64,000 nucleotides of DNA from Stieleria neptunia (GCF_007754155.1 NZ_CP037423.1:3410001-3474000), one strand, 5' to 3'; numbered from the stretch's first letter, positions 45,170-54,266 are shown. A program made the numbers and translations. Notes: a model not told the origin generated them from the sequence alone.

Positions 45170-46438
45170 GTGAACGACGAATCAATGATCGATTTGCAAG
45201 ACCAAGGAAACCTGGAGGGTGAGACAGAGCTTGCGCCACCGGAACTTTTCGCCGCCAACCTGATTGAATGGTCGTTGGAGCGACACGCCAGTGATTTGTT
45301 TGTTTCGGACGTCGATGGCGCCGTGCTGATTTCGGTCCGGCGACTGGGCCGGATCGAACCGGTTCGCAAACTCGCCCGCACCTACGGCCATCGGCTGCAA
45401 GGACACTTGCGCGTCTTGGCAGGTGCCGACGCGGGTGAATCCATCCGCCCGGTCGAAGGCCGAGGCAACATCACCACGCCGGACGGCTCCAAGGCGCATC
45501 TTCGCCTTAGCAGTATCCCCACGCTGTACGGCCAAGACGTTGCGATCCGATTGTTCGATCCCGTGCGTGGCGCCCGACCGCTCGACGAACTGGGCATGGA
45601 CTCGGTGGACCTGAAATCGATCGAGCACTTGATCGGGCAACGAAGCGGATTGATCCTCGTCACCGGTCCGGTCGCGAGTGGAAAGAGCAGCACGCTTTAC
45701 GCCATGATGAATGAGCTCAATGACGGCTCACGGAAAATCCACACCATCGAAGACCCCATCGAACATGCACTCTCGGGCGTGATGCAATCGCAAACCAATG
45801 CACGCCTCGGGTTCGGCTTTGCAGAACTTCTGACGGTCGTGCTGCGGCACAGCCCCGATGTGATCATGATCGGCGAAATTCGTGACCGCCAAACGGCGGA
45901 AACCGCGATCCGAGCCGGGGCGAGCGGACAACTGGTGCTGGCAACGGTGCACTCGACCAGCACCGCCGAGGCGGTCGACATGATGCTTCAGTACGACAGT
46001 GACCACATTTTCTTGGCCAGCGCCCTGGCGGGCGTGATCAATCAGCGTTTGGTCCGCCGGCTCTGTCCGGTCTGCCGCAAACCGTCCGAAGGCTCGCATC
46101 CGACCGAAGTCCCCGAGCGGATTCGCAGTCGCATGCAAGGGGAAGAAGCGTCGGTCTTCGTCCCCTTCGGTTGTCACCTCTGCTACGAAGGCGGCTATGA
46201 CCAGCTGATCGCATTGCCAGAGATCATGGTGGTGGACACCGTGATCGAAGAAGCCATCGCCCGGCGGGCCAGCGCCTGTGAACTGGAGACGATCACGACC
46301 GAGGACGGGATGCTGCGGCTGGGCGAAGTCGCCCACAGTTACGTCCTGCGTGGGCTGACCTCGCTCGATGAAATCAATCGCGCCGTGAACGACCCGCACC
46401 TGGCGAGTCTGCAGCGTCGCGCCGAAAAGGCCGGTTGA
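45170..46438 (+). CDS. GspE/PilB-type secretion ATPase
   Basis: A 422-residue protein. LIEWSLERHASDLFVSDVDG is the N2-type domain, followed by a nucleotide-binding core: VTGPVASGKSSTLYAMMNEL (Walker A, with VAS in place of the usual TGS), TIEDPIEHALSGVMQSQTNA (Asp box), VVLRHSPDVIMIGEIRDRQTAE (Walker B) and HSTSTAEAVDMML (His box). A CPVC...CHLC four-cysteine zinc motif near the end is typical of PilB/GspE. It lacks the ~150-residue N1 domain. Start GTG 45170 or ATG 45185. No pseudopilin or secretin gene is adjacent. Confidence 0.88.
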   Translation: MNDESMIDLQDQGNLEGETELAPPELFAANLIEWSLERHASDLFVSDVDGAVLISVRRLGRIEPVRKLARTYGHRLQGHLRVLAGADAGESIRPVEGRGNITTPDGSKAHLRLSSIPTLYGQDVAIRLFDPVRGARPLDELGMDSVDLKSIEHLIGQRSGLILVTGPVASGKSSTLYAMMNELNDGSRKIHTIEDPIEHALSGVMQSQTNARLGFGFAELLTVVLRHSPDVIMIGEIRDRQTAETAIRAGASGQLVLATVHSTSTAEAVDMMLQYDSDHIFLASALAGVINQRLVRRLCPVCRKPSEGSHPTEVPERIRSRMQGEEASVFVPFGCHLCYEGGYDQLIALPEIMVVDTVIEEAIARRASACELETITTEDGMLRLGEVAHSYVLRGLTSLDEINRAVNDPHLASLQRRAEKAG

Positions 46439-46517
46439 AGAGTGCCTCAACGGAAACGGGCTCAGCCGGTCAGCCGCCAACATTTTCGACCGATCGCCGC
46501 TACGCTGTGAAGCCTCT

Positions 46518-46720
46518 TTTTAGCGGCAGGGCGCGAGCAGGCTGTCGGTTTAGATCGGGATCTGCTGAGTCAATGGTGAGCCGCTGGCCGTAAGGCCCCG
46601 GGCAGCGTCGCAGTGCCCGGCCGCTTACGCGGCGCGCGGCTCACAAAAACGACAGCCCGCCAGCCCTCGGGTGTTTTGGCAGAGATGAAGAACCGGAGGG
46701 CTCGCGCCCTGCCGCTAAAA
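46518..46720. repeat. 203-bp MITE-like palindromic element
   Basis: Perfect 21-bp terminal inverted repeats (ttttagcggcagggcgcgag... at 46518-46538; its complement at 46700-46720) enclose a second pair (ggctgtcg 46540-46547 / cgacagcc 46650-46657) and a third (gtgagccg 46576-46583 / cggctcac 46637-46644). The inner part is an inverted copy of the 18294-18415 element. No open frame of note and no transposase. It lies between convergent genes ending at 46438 and 46783. Confidence 0.85.
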
Positions 46721-46782
46721 CTTAAAGAAACACATCGAAAAAATGCTTCACAGCGTTAGGATCGCCGAGTACGGCCAGAACT

Positions 46783-47439
46783 CTATTCGGCCGCCTCGCT
46801 CTCCAATTCGGGGCGCGCAGGCGGGTCGCTTTCGGACGGATCCACGGCGGGGGCCTCATCGGCGTCTGGGCCTTCCGCTTCGGGACGCTGCGGTGCATCA
46901 GGCTCACTATCGGGGCCGCCCGCTCTGGGGCCTCCGCCACCGCCTGACATCTCCGAATCGTCATCGGACGCCGGCGGTTCGTCAGCGTCCACCGGCACCA
47001 GTGGACGTTCGGGATCCACGACACCCGATGCCTCGTACACGAATTTCGCGTGACGATTGAACATCAAACCGTCGTTGTTTCGCAAGTAGACCGTGTACAG
47101 CTTGTGTGGTTTGACCACCAAGCCGCCACGCCAATGATAAACCTCCACTTGATAGCGGCCGTCTTCGAAGGTTTGCACAGGTTCCCTTCCCAGCAGTTCA
47201 CGAACGTCCGTGTTGGACAAAAATCCGACGCCCTTGCGGTTGGCCTCCACACTGGCCTCGGTGACTTGATCGTAGGCCGCGTTCACCGCCGGTCGGGCCA
47301 CGAGATAGTCGTACCCTAACGCAACGACCATTAACCCCAACACGACATAGAGCACTGTCTTGCGAGTTCCGCCGCCGGAATCTTTGCTGGGCCATTGTTC
47401 GTCCCGCGCGTCAGCGGAATCCTGGGGCGTTTCGGACAT
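46783..47439 (-). CDS. Single-pass membrane protein, unknown
   Basis: A 218-residue protein. A polar N-terminus, one membrane segment (TVLYVVLGLMVVALGYDYLV), then a soluble domain (VEANRKGVGFLSNTDVRELL and YQVEVYHWRGGLVVKPHKLY). The C-terminal ~60 residues are acidic and Pro/Asp/Glu/Gly-rich. ATG 47439 was chosen because upstream in-frame sequence is not conserved-looking. No family recognised. Confidence 0.65.
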   Translation of the reverse strand: MSETPQDSADARDEQWPSKDSGGGTRKTVLYVVLGLMVVALGYDYLVARPAVNAAYDQVTEASVEANRKGVGFLSNTDVRELLGREPVQTFEDGRYQVEVYHWRGGLVVKPHKLYTVYLRNNDGLMFNRHAKFVYEASGVVDPERPLVPVDADEPPASDDDSEMSGGGGGPRAGGPDSEPDAPQRPEAEGPDADEAPAVDPSESDPPARPELESEAAE

Positions 47440-48251
47440 GGGAGGGGTGCCTTCAAAATGATCGAGAGGAATGGGGCATGATGTACCGCCCTCCGTTGTA
47501 CTAAAGCTGTTCAGGCCCGGGGGATCCACGATGGAGCATCGCCGACATTAATACCGGAAAATCGACAGCCGCTTCCGATTCAGTTCGGGTTGAACGCCAT
47601 CGCATCACCGCAGGCGAGACCACAAAGCAGAAAGGTTCGGATTGGACCGACTCGTGCGGTCGGAACGACCGGTGGCGAGAAATCGTCAGCAAAGAATGGG
47701 CGGCGGTAGCAGGCCAAAGCTATTCACCGATCCAACAAAAAAAGGCAGCACTTGTCGGTGACGCACAAAACTCGGCTGAGTCCAGGTATCTGCCCCGAAA
47801 CCTGTTGCTTGCGATCACCGACAAAGGCGCTGCCTCGCCCCGTGAACTCGATGATTCGCCGGCCGTTACGTTTGACGGTGACGGGGCCGATCGGTCGGAA
47901 GTGTTGTGTCGTCAACACCTGCGCCTGCCTCACGCGCATCGTGCTTCGTTACACCTTTCCGCAGAACAATGTGGCGGCTCAGAGGAATGTTCCGGCGTTG
48001 CCGCCGGAACATTCTCCAAGAGCCCCATGTATTCCGCAGGTTCCTTCCATGATCGAAGCCCGTGTCTCCCTACAAAGATTCGTCCGGTGAATCATCGTTC
48101 CATCGTGGTTATCGATCCCTCGATTCTTGCTGATCCCTCAACAAGCATCGTTCCCTCGATGATCAGAGTATTGCAGATCGGAACCGACCGGACGAAGAGC
48201 AGAAACCGAAAAGCGATGTGGTAACCCGCAACCCGCCGGAGGTGACCTTGC
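47440..48251. other. Long intergenic region, nothing recognised
   Basis: About 800 bases between two minus-strand genes. Short direct repeats of the type atcgatccctcgattcttgc / tgatccctcaacaagcatcg / ttccctcgatgatcag occur at 48105-48170. A small palindrome ggaatgttccggcgttgccgccggaacattcc lies near 47985-48015 (arms ggaatgttccggcg/cgccggaacattcc). No convincing gene, tRNA or riboswitch seen. Confidence 0.45.
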
Positions 48252-48872
48252 TTAGGTATCAAGCATGTCCGCTTCGATGACCATCCGTACCAGATCGACC
48301 ACCGATTCGGCTTGCAGCTTGGTGTAGATCTCGCTGCGACGGTTCTCCACCGTTCGCACGCTGACGTCAAGACGATTCGCGATCACCTTGTTCGGTTTGC
48401 CCGCGACCACGTAAGACAACACCGTGCGTTCGGACGGCGTCAGTTCGTTGATCCGCTCCCGGATCGCCTGACGGTGCGCTTCTTCCACTCGCTTCCGTGC
48501 GTCCAACGCAAGCGCCTTTCGGATCGCGTTCCAGAGATCATCTTCCAGATAAGGCTTGTCCAGCAACGTGATCGCGCCGCGCTGAATCGCTTGGACCGTG
48601 ACCGGTGTCGTCGCAAACGCTGTCAGGACGATGACCGGCAACAACGATCCCATGTCACTGAGTTCCGCTTGCAACTCCAAGCCGCTCATCCCCAGCATCC
48701 GGATGTCGGTGACCAGGCATCCCGGTTTGTCCTTGGTGTAGAACTCTAAAAAGGCCTCGGCCGACGCAAATGCCATCGACTCCAACCCCATCGAACTCAC
48801 CAGGGCACAGACGGATTCTCTGGCCCGCTCATCGTCATCCACGACGAAAATGACTTGTTGTTGCCAAGACAT
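48252..48872 (-). CDS. FixJ-like response regulator (REC + LuxR HTH)
   Basis: A 206-residue protein. The receiver domain has the acidic pocket VVDDDERARE, phospho-acceptor Asp in LVTDIRMLGMSGLELQ, Thr in VLTAFAT and Lys in LLDKPYLEDDL. The C-terminal HTH reads ELTPSERTVLSYVVAGKPNK, then VIANRLDVSVRTVENRRSEI. It is a transcription activator in a two-component pathway. The partner histidine kinase is not in the window. Confidence 0.93.
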   Translation of the reverse strand: MSWQQQVIFVVDDDERARESVCALVSSMGLESMAFASAEAFLEFYTKDKPGCLVTDIRMLGMSGLELQAELSDMGSLLPVIVLTAFATTPVTVQAIQRGAITLLDKPYLEDDLWNAIRKALALDARKRVEEAHRQAIRERINELTPSERTVLSYVVAGKPNKVIANRLDVSVRTVENRRSEIYTKLQAESVVDLVRMVIEADMLDT

Positions 48873-49468
48873 CGAATGCGTTCACCCCGTAGCGACGAGT
48901 TGGATTGGATTGGTGGTGACGAGAGCCGCCCACATCCCACCTGTCGGGTATCGACACACCGCCTCGGGAGAATGGGAAGGGGGCATCAGTGTCGAGTTTT
49001 TTGGCGGAGAGTTCAATCTGCCAGCACCAGAGGAGGGAGCTGCGGTCGGCAATCAATTGGGAAGGGTGTTCGAATGACCATGTCTTGCGAGTTCTCTCAA
49101 GCACGGACTTCGCTGCCTCACACCCTCCGACTGACCGGGGCAAAACGGCACGCATCTCGTGCTCACAGCATACTACACTTTTGACCCGAAGGGCAATCAG
49201 CCCCCTCTCGGTGTGAATGCGTTTGCCGCCCCCTGATTCGCCGGGATGGCACAGTGCGGGGGCTCTTGGGAGGCACTGCGTGCGGGCACTGCGTGCGGGC
49301 AACGTGGGGGCGTTCCATTGCAAACGTCGCCAGGATGACCGTTTGGCCTCATTGTGCCCGAACCACCGCGGCTGGCGGGCATCCATCGGGAACGGGCCCA
49401 AATCGCGAGCCATGATCTACTTGCGAGTCTTTTTCCACAACGCGACCCAACCCGGCGAACCCAACCCG
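48873..49468. other. Divergent intergenic region
   Basis: About 600 bases between the response regulator and the gene at 49469. An in-frame upstream extension of the latter (from 49217) exists but looks non-coding (WHSAGALGRHCVRALRAGNV). A 13-bp direct repeat actgcgtgcgggc occurs twice near 49277-49302. Probable promoters of both genes lie here, not placed. Confidence 0.4.
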
Positions 49469-50920
49469 ATGATTCGAACCCATCAATCCAGTCAGCACGC
49501 TGAACCTCTCGACACGCACCAAAAAGCTTTGGAGGTCAACCTGGATCCCCGTCGCTATGGCACGTTTGCCGAAATCGGCGCGGGGCAAGAGGTCGTCCGC
49601 TGGTTCTTTCGTGTCGGTGGCGGGGCCGGCACAATCGCTAAAAGTATGTCGGCCTATGACATGAAGGTCAGCGATGCGATCTACGGACGGGCGTCACGCT
49701 ACGTCTGTCGTGAACGGCTGCAGGCGATGCTCGACTATGAACACACGTTGAACCTGGACCGGTTGCGCGAGGTCCGCGGTGAAACGACCGCGTTCTTCAC
49801 CTTCGCCGACACCGTTTCGGCGAGAAACTATCACGGCACCAATGCATGCCACGGTTGGATGGGGATCAAATTCCAGGCCCATCCCCAAGACGAAGACAGC
49901 CAGATCATCATCCACGTCCGGATGCTCGATGACGAGGCGGCGCTGCAACAGGAAGCCCTCGGCATCGTCGGCGTCAACCTGGTTCACGGCGCCTTTGCGC
50001 TGCACCACGAGCCCGAGTTGTTGGTCGCGTCGCTGCTGGACGGCTTGTCGACCTCGCGGATCGAGATCGACATGATCGAGTTCTCCGGCATCGCGTTCCG
50101 CCACGTCGACAACCGCTTGATGAGTCTGAAACTGGTCGAGCTCGGATTGAGCGGTGCGGCGATGTTCGCGGCCAGCGGGGAGGTTTTGCAGCCTTCGGAG
50201 TTCTTTTACCGCAAAGCGATCCTGGTCGAACGCGGAAGTTTTCGCCCCGTCTGCAACGTCAACTTGGACATGCTGCAGAGCGCCCGAGAACAATTTTCCA
50301 AGCATCCCAACGTCGTGGGCAAGGAAGTCGTCTCGGTCATGGAACTGACGATGAACAACTTGAAGGCCGCCGGTGAAATCAACCTGTCGGACTTCCTGGC
50401 ACGGGCCGATGTGATGGCCACCTGCGGGATGCCGGTGCTGATTTCCGACTACTTCCAGTACTATCGGTTGGCCGCCTACCTGTCACGCTACACCAAAGAA
50501 AAGATCGCGATCACGATGGGCGCCGGCAGTCTGTTGGAACTGTTTGACGAACAGTACTACACCGGGCTCCAAGGCGGCATTCTGGAATCCTTTGGGCGGA
50601 TGTTTAAAAACGGCCTGCAGGTCTACTGTTATCCGATGCTGGATCCCGAACGCGGCGAATTGACGACCAGTGAGAACTTGGACATCAATCCCCAGTTGAG
50701 ACAGTTGTTCGGGTATCTGTGTGACCGCGGCGGCATCATTGACGTGCAAGACTACGACCCCGCCTGCCTGCATGTGCGATCAAGGGACGTGTTGCAAAAG
50801 ATCAAATCCGGCGACCCGGAATGGGAGTCGATGGTGCCCGAGTCGGTCGCCGAAGTCATCAAACGCAAATGTTACTTCGACTACCAACCGGCAGACGCAT
50901 TCGAAGACGCCGTGCGATAA
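49469..50920 (+). CDS. Conserved uncharacterised protein (family sometimes labelled TonB-related)
   Basis: A 483-residue soluble-looking protein with conserved stretches: LDPRRYGTFAEIGAGQEVVR, GGGAGTIAKSMSAYDMKVSD, YGRASRYVCRERLQAMLDYE, FFTFADTVSARNYHGTNACH, GWMGIKFQ, DNRLMSLKLVELGLSGAAMF and GGILESFGRMFKNGLQVYCY. I recognise the family as one found in several phyla. As I recall, some databases call it a TonB-dependent receptor or nicotinate-nucleotide adenylyltransferase, but I see no barrel, plug, signal peptide or nucleotidyltransferase motif. It looks enzymatic or nucleotide-binding; role unknown. ATG 49469 or 49412. Confidence 0.8.
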   Translation: MIRTHQSSQHAEPLDTHQKALEVNLDPRRYGTFAEIGAGQEVVRWFFRVGGGAGTIAKSMSAYDMKVSDAIYGRASRYVCRERLQAMLDYEHTLNLDRLREVRGETTAFFTFADTVSARNYHGTNACHGWMGIKFQAHPQDEDSQIIIHVRMLDDEAALQQEALGIVGVNLVHGAFALHHEPELLVASLLDGLSTSRIEIDMIEFSGIAFRHVDNRLMSLKLVELGLSGAAMFAASGEVLQPSEFFYRKAILVERGSFRPVCNVNLDMLQSAREQFSKHPNVVGKEVVSVMELTMNNLKAAGEINLSDFLARADVMATCGMPVLISDYFQYYRLAAYLSRYTKEKIAITMGAGSLLELFDEQYYTGLQGGILESFGRMFKNGLQVYCYPMLDPERGELTTSENLDINPQLRQLFGYLCDRGGIIDVQDYDPACLHVRSRDVLQKIKSGDPEWESMVPESVAEVIKRKCYFDYQPADAFEDAVR

Positions 50921-50945
50921 ATGAAAAGGGGACGGGGGTGTTTTT

Positions 50946-51758
50946 TTAGGTCTGGGATGTCGCGGCACGCGATGGGTTGGGTTTTTCGCCGACCAGGCCG
51001 GTGGCGCAGCCCCAAAAATAAGACCGCAGACTCGTGTTCAATCCGGCCGCTTGAAACGCCGTGACCGCGGAGCCGCAATTACCGAACGCGACCGTGTAAA
51101 CGCCCAACATGCGATAGTTGTCCGGATTGCCCATCAGGATCCTGCCGATGACCGGGATCAGCTTGTTCAAATAAAACAGGTAAGGCGTTCTGAGCCATCG
51201 TGAAGGCGGGACCGAGATCTCGATGAAGGAAAACGTCCCGCCGGGCTTCAGGATTCGATGGACTTCGTGAGCCAGTCGGGTGGTCTGTTCACTGGAAAAC
51301 GTCTTCAGGCCAAACGACGAGAGAACAACATCGGCGGACGCGTCTGGTACCTGGCTGCAGAGCGCGTCTTCCTCGCGAATCTCCAATTCGCACGTCAGCC
51401 TGCCGTCGTGGTTTTCACGAGCCTTGTGGCACATCACGGGAGAGTTGTCGACGGCAACGATCTTGCCGCCAGGACCGATCCGTGCTTCGACCCCCGGGCA
51501 AAGTTCGCCCATGCCGGTCATCAAGTCGATCACGGTGCTTGACTTGGGCATCGAAAGTTGCGCGAGGCACTGTCGCCGCCATCGACGGCAAAACCCGAAG
51601 GACGAAATCAGATTGACCGTCCCATAGGTGGCCGACATTTCGTTGAACAGCTGTCGGACAAACAGCGTTTCGTAGATTTGTTCGGATGGCAAGGGATTTG
51701 ATTCGTGCAAAGGAGGGAAGGTGGTACGCGTCAGGGACGCATCATCTTGAGCCACCAC
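50946..51758 (-). CDS. UbiE/COQ5-like SAM-dependent methyltransferase
   Basis: A 270-residue protein. NEMSATYGTVNLISSFGFCR matches the UbiE N-terminal helix region. Motif I is VIDLMTGMGELCPGVEARIG, post-I is KIVAVDNSPVMCHKAREN, and motif II/III are DASADVVLSSFGLKTF and HRILKPGGTFSFIEISVPPS. The YLFYLNKLIPVIGRILMGN segment is the UbiE-like C-terminal part. The start appears to be GTG 51758, inside the pseudokinase gene (28-bp overlap), so it is probably co-translated. The substrate may be a quinone or lipid-like molecule. Confidence 0.85.
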   Translation of the reverse strand: MVAQDDASLTRTTFPPLHESNPLPSEQIYETLFVRQLFNEMSATYGTVNLISSFGFCRRWRRQCLAQLSMPKSSTVIDLMTGMGELCPGVEARIGPGGKIVAVDNSPVMCHKARENHDGRLTCELEIREEDALCSQVPDASADVVLSSFGLKTFSSEQTTRLAHEVHRILKPGGTFSFIEISVPPSRWLRTPYLFYLNKLIPVIGRILMGNPDNYRMLGVYTVAFGNCGSAVTAFQAAGLNTSLRSYFWGCATGLVGEKPNPSRAATSQT

Positions 51759-53047
51759 GAACGCTTAACGGGCCTCTGATCCAGCCGTGACTGCAATGAC
51801 TCGCCAATGATCGCGCAGGCATCGCTGCGACTGAAATCGATTCCGTCGGTGATCTGTGGGATCCAGGCGGCTTCGATTCGATCGGGTGACTCCAAACATT
51901 CCCCTGCGATCATGCCGACCAATCCGATCGTGTCGCGGCGAATCCGGTCGGGCAGTGTTTTCGATAACTCGTGATCCCAGTTTGCAGAGGTTTCTGCCCA
52001 GCAAGTGACCCCGGATGCGGCGTCGATCAGGTTGGCATTTGAGTTGTGATCAACGATCACGTTTTCGCATTTCACACTGCCATGCGTCGCGCCGATGCGG
52101 TGTGCCGCGGCAAGTGCAAACGCGACACGCACCAGCATCTCCCAACGTGGAACGTGCTCCGCACCGGGCGGCCGTCGTGCAAAGGGATCACCGAAGATCC
52201 AGGGGCGCACGACGGCGAGGTGGCCGTTGTTGATGGCGGCGATCCGCGGTGCCACCCAGGACGGGTGCGTGACGCTGCTGGTTCGCTCGCAGATGTCCAG
52301 GATTCGCGTCCGTTCGGTTCGGCCCAGCGTCGCCGGCAGCGGCATGACCTTCATCGCCACCGTGTCGCTCCGCTCGCTGTCACGGCCTTTGACCAACCAG
52401 CATCGTCCCCGCCGCAGTTGCACGGTCGCAATGCAACGGGCGCCGACGATCCACTCGGGCGGCTTGATCGGGATCGGTACATCGATCGAATCGTTTGGAC
52501 GCGTTTCCGAAACGGGTTGCCCGGCCGAACGATGCCCCGCCGCAACGGTCATCTGCCGCTGGACCACCGATTGGTCCCAGTCCAAGCTGTCGCCCGTGTT
52601 GATTTCGCCTGTGTTGATTTCGCCCGGACCAGGTTCCAGGTGAATCAATTGTTCGATCGAATCGGCAAGCTCCGGAAATCGATCGCGAAAGCAGGCGGCA
52701 TCGTAAGCCTGACCTTGTTCACGGCGGACACAAAGCTCGGCATCGATCAGGTCCAATACATCGCTGTCGGACTCGGCAAGCTGTGGGAACTGCTTCAAGT
52801 AGTCCTCCACGACGATCTCCTGGCCCCGGCGACGTTGCCCGATCAAGTCGACGGCCGCCAATTCCACCAGACCCCTCGTTGGCAGCGATGACGGATCGAT
52901 CAGCTCCGCCAGCGGCGACGTGGGGTGACTTTCGCGACGCCGCTGCAACCATCCGATCAAACCATCGATCCCGGCGCCGTGGGGCGACGTGTCGGCGGTT
53001 GCCGCGGCGGGACGGCTCGAATCCTGCGCGGACGGATGCTCGGCCAT
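51731..53047 (-). CDS. Pseudokinase (degenerate Ser/Thr kinase) coupled to an ECF sigma factor
   Basis: A 438-residue protein. The kinase-like part begins near 200: TVAMKVMPLP keeps the ATP-binding Lys (233). The catalytic loop reads ATHGSVKCENVIVD (HRD changed to HGS, so the proton-accepting Asp is lost), and DFG reads DAA (342-344). No glycine-rich loop is clear. The N-terminal ~190 residues are helical (VEDYLKQFPQLAESDSDVLD and RFPELADSIEQL), as in other planctomycete kinase N-termini. There is no membrane segment or C-terminal sensor domain. ATG 53047 overlaps the sigma-factor stop by 1 base (TGATG); a GTG at 53050 adds one residue. Confidence 0.85.
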   Translation of the reverse strand: MAEHPSAQDSSRPAAATADTSPHGAGIDGLIGWLQRRRESHPTSPLAELIDPSSLPTRGLVELAAVDLIGQRRRGQEIVVEDYLKQFPQLAESDSDVLDLIDAELCVRREQGQAYDAACFRDRFPELADSIEQLIHLEPGPGEINTGEINTGDSLDWDQSVVQRQMTVAAGHRSAGQPVSETRPNDSIDVPIPIKPPEWIVGARCIATVQLRRGRCWLVKGRDSERSDTVAMKVMPLPATLGRTERTRILDICERTSSVTHPSWVAPRIAAINNGHLAVVRPWIFGDPFARRPPGAEHVPRWEMLVRVAFALAAAHRIGATHGSVKCENVIVDHNSNANLIDAASGVTCWAETSANWDHELSKTLPDRIRRDTIGLVGMIAGECLESPDRIEAAWIPQITDGIDFSRSDACAIIGESLQSRLDQRPVKRSWWLKMMRP

Positions 53048-53625
53048 CACGACGACTCCGACAAACCGATCTCTTCGCGCGCCCGATCGAGTGCACGGCG
53101 AACGCGCATGCGGGCGGTGTCCGGTTTGATCCCCAGCCGCTGACCGATCTCGTTCCAGTCATGGTTCTGCAACATCATGTCGAGCGCCAAGGCATCGGCA
53201 TCGCCCAAGATCGAACGCACCCGATCGGCGACTTCTTTGCGGAGCGCGATCTGGCTGGGCGAAGTCTGGGCGCCGCGCAGTTTGATCTCTTCCACCGGAG
53301 TCGCTTCGTTGCGACGAAAATCGCGGCAATGACGCGCCAGCGTGCGAAAGGTGTCGACCACTTCGTTATCGATCGCCCGCAGGATATAAGACAGGATATC
53401 CTCCGCCGTCAACGAATCGGCGTCCGTTCGCTTGGCCAGATCCACCATCACTTCGTTACAGATGTCCATCGATTCGGTCTGACCGGTCAGACCATATTGC
53501 CGCAAGCGTGTCCGCGCGCGGCGGCGAAGCTGGCTGCCAAAGCTTTGCCAAACATCGTCTAGCGAGGCGGCCTGCGAAGGCGTCTCGGGCGAATCGGCAT
53601 CATCGAGAGGGGGTTCATTGGACAT
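53047..53625 (-). CDS. ECF-type RNA polymerase sigma factor
   Basis: A 192-residue protein from ATG 53625; the frame opens 10 codons earlier. Region 2 is AASLDDVWQSFGSQLRRRAR ...GQTESMDICNEVMVDLAKRT, and region 4 is ALALDMMLQNHDWNEIGQRL followed by GIKPDTARMRVRRALDRARE. The size is normal for ECF factors. It is directly coupled to the pseudokinase gene. No anti-sigma factor gene is visible, so regulation may depend on the pseudokinase. Confidence 0.9.
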   Translation of the reverse strand: MSNEPPLDDADSPETPSQAASLDDVWQSFGSQLRRRARTRLRQYGLTGQTESMDICNEVMVDLAKRTDADSLTAEDILSYILRAIDNEVVDTFRTLARHCRDFRRNEATPVEEIKLRGAQTSPSQIALRKEVADRVRSILGDADALALDMMLQNHDWNEIGQRLGIKPDTARMRVRRALDRAREEIGLSESS

Positions 53626-53693
53626 GCGATCGGGGCCTCCAGCGGAGTGCAGCATTCAGTTTAATCTGTGCGGCAAGCAGGGTGGTCGCCATC

Positions 53694-53748
53694 GCAAGCT
53701 GGAAGCTTAGGCCACTTACCCGATCGCAAGCTGGAAGCTTACGCCACT
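53694..53748. repeat. Two copies of the gtggcgtaagcttccagcttgc repeat (inverted)
   Basis: gcaagctggaagcttaggcc(act) at 53694-53716 and gcaagctggaagcttacgcc(act) at 53726-53748. The second ends on the first base of the DMT stop codon (53748-53750). Same family as 14007-14053 and 62756-62821. Confidence 0.85.
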
Positions 53749-54266
53749 TATTCCTCGGACTCGACGATTTCGACCGCGGTGTCTTGGGTCGCTTCCAGCT
53801 TTCTCGCACCGACGATCGCCAAGATCCCCAGCACCAACAACAGCGTCCCACAGACACGCAGGGCAGAAACCGGTGTCTTCGGATTGCCGAGCAGCCCATA
53901 ATGGTCCAGCAACAGCGCCGCCAGCGTTTGCCCCGTCATCACGGCGGCAAACCAGGGTAGCGAGCCGATCCGCGGCACGATGAACAGCGACGTCGAAACC
54001 ATCACCACGCCGATCGCGCCGCCGAACCAAATCCACCACGGCAACTGCCGCGGCGACACGGCAAAGGCGGGCGGGAATTCCCCGACCAACAGCGTCAACA
54101 CCAACAGGATCGCCGTGCCGCTGCCGAACGAGATCAGCGACGCTTGCAACGGGTGCGCGACGCTCTTTCCCAGTGATCCGTTGATGCTCGGTTGAGCGCC
54201 GAGCAGACCGCCGGCCAACAAGCCGACGCCGATCGCGATCAAAAAGAAGCTGGTGGAATGGTTCAA
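53748..54266 (-). CDS. DMT-superfamily transporter, YdcZ/DUF606 type
   Basis: A 172-residue integral membrane protein with five hydrophobic segments: FFLIAIGVGLLAGGLLGAQP, LISFGSGTAILLVLTLLVGE, WWIWFGGAIGVVMVSTSLF, IGSLPWFAAVMTGQTLAALL and VCGTLLLVLGILAIVGA. LLGAQPSINGSLG and ASLISFGSGTAILL are family hallmarks. The TTG at 54266 overlaps the upstream stop as TTGA; in-frame upstream residues have no family similarity, so TTG is the likely start. It is the last gene of a PQQ/pseudo-receiver operon. Substrate unknown. Confidence 0.82.
   Translation of the reverse strand: MNHSTSFFLIAIGVGLLAGGLLGAQPSINGSLGKSVAHPLQASLISFGSGTAILLVLTLLVGEFPPAFAVSPRQLPWWIWFGGAIGVVMVSTSLFIVPRIGSLPWFAAVMTGQTLAALLLDHYGLLGNPKTPVSALRVCGTLLLVLGILAIVGARKLEATQDTAVEIVESEE

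Noticed and set aside
46518..46720. Insertion sequence
   Set aside because: No transposase frame and no clear target-site duplication; better described as a MITE-like or REP-like element.
49469..50920. TonB-dependent receptor call
   Set aside because: No signal peptide, plug or beta-barrel pattern; the sequence looks like a soluble globular protein.
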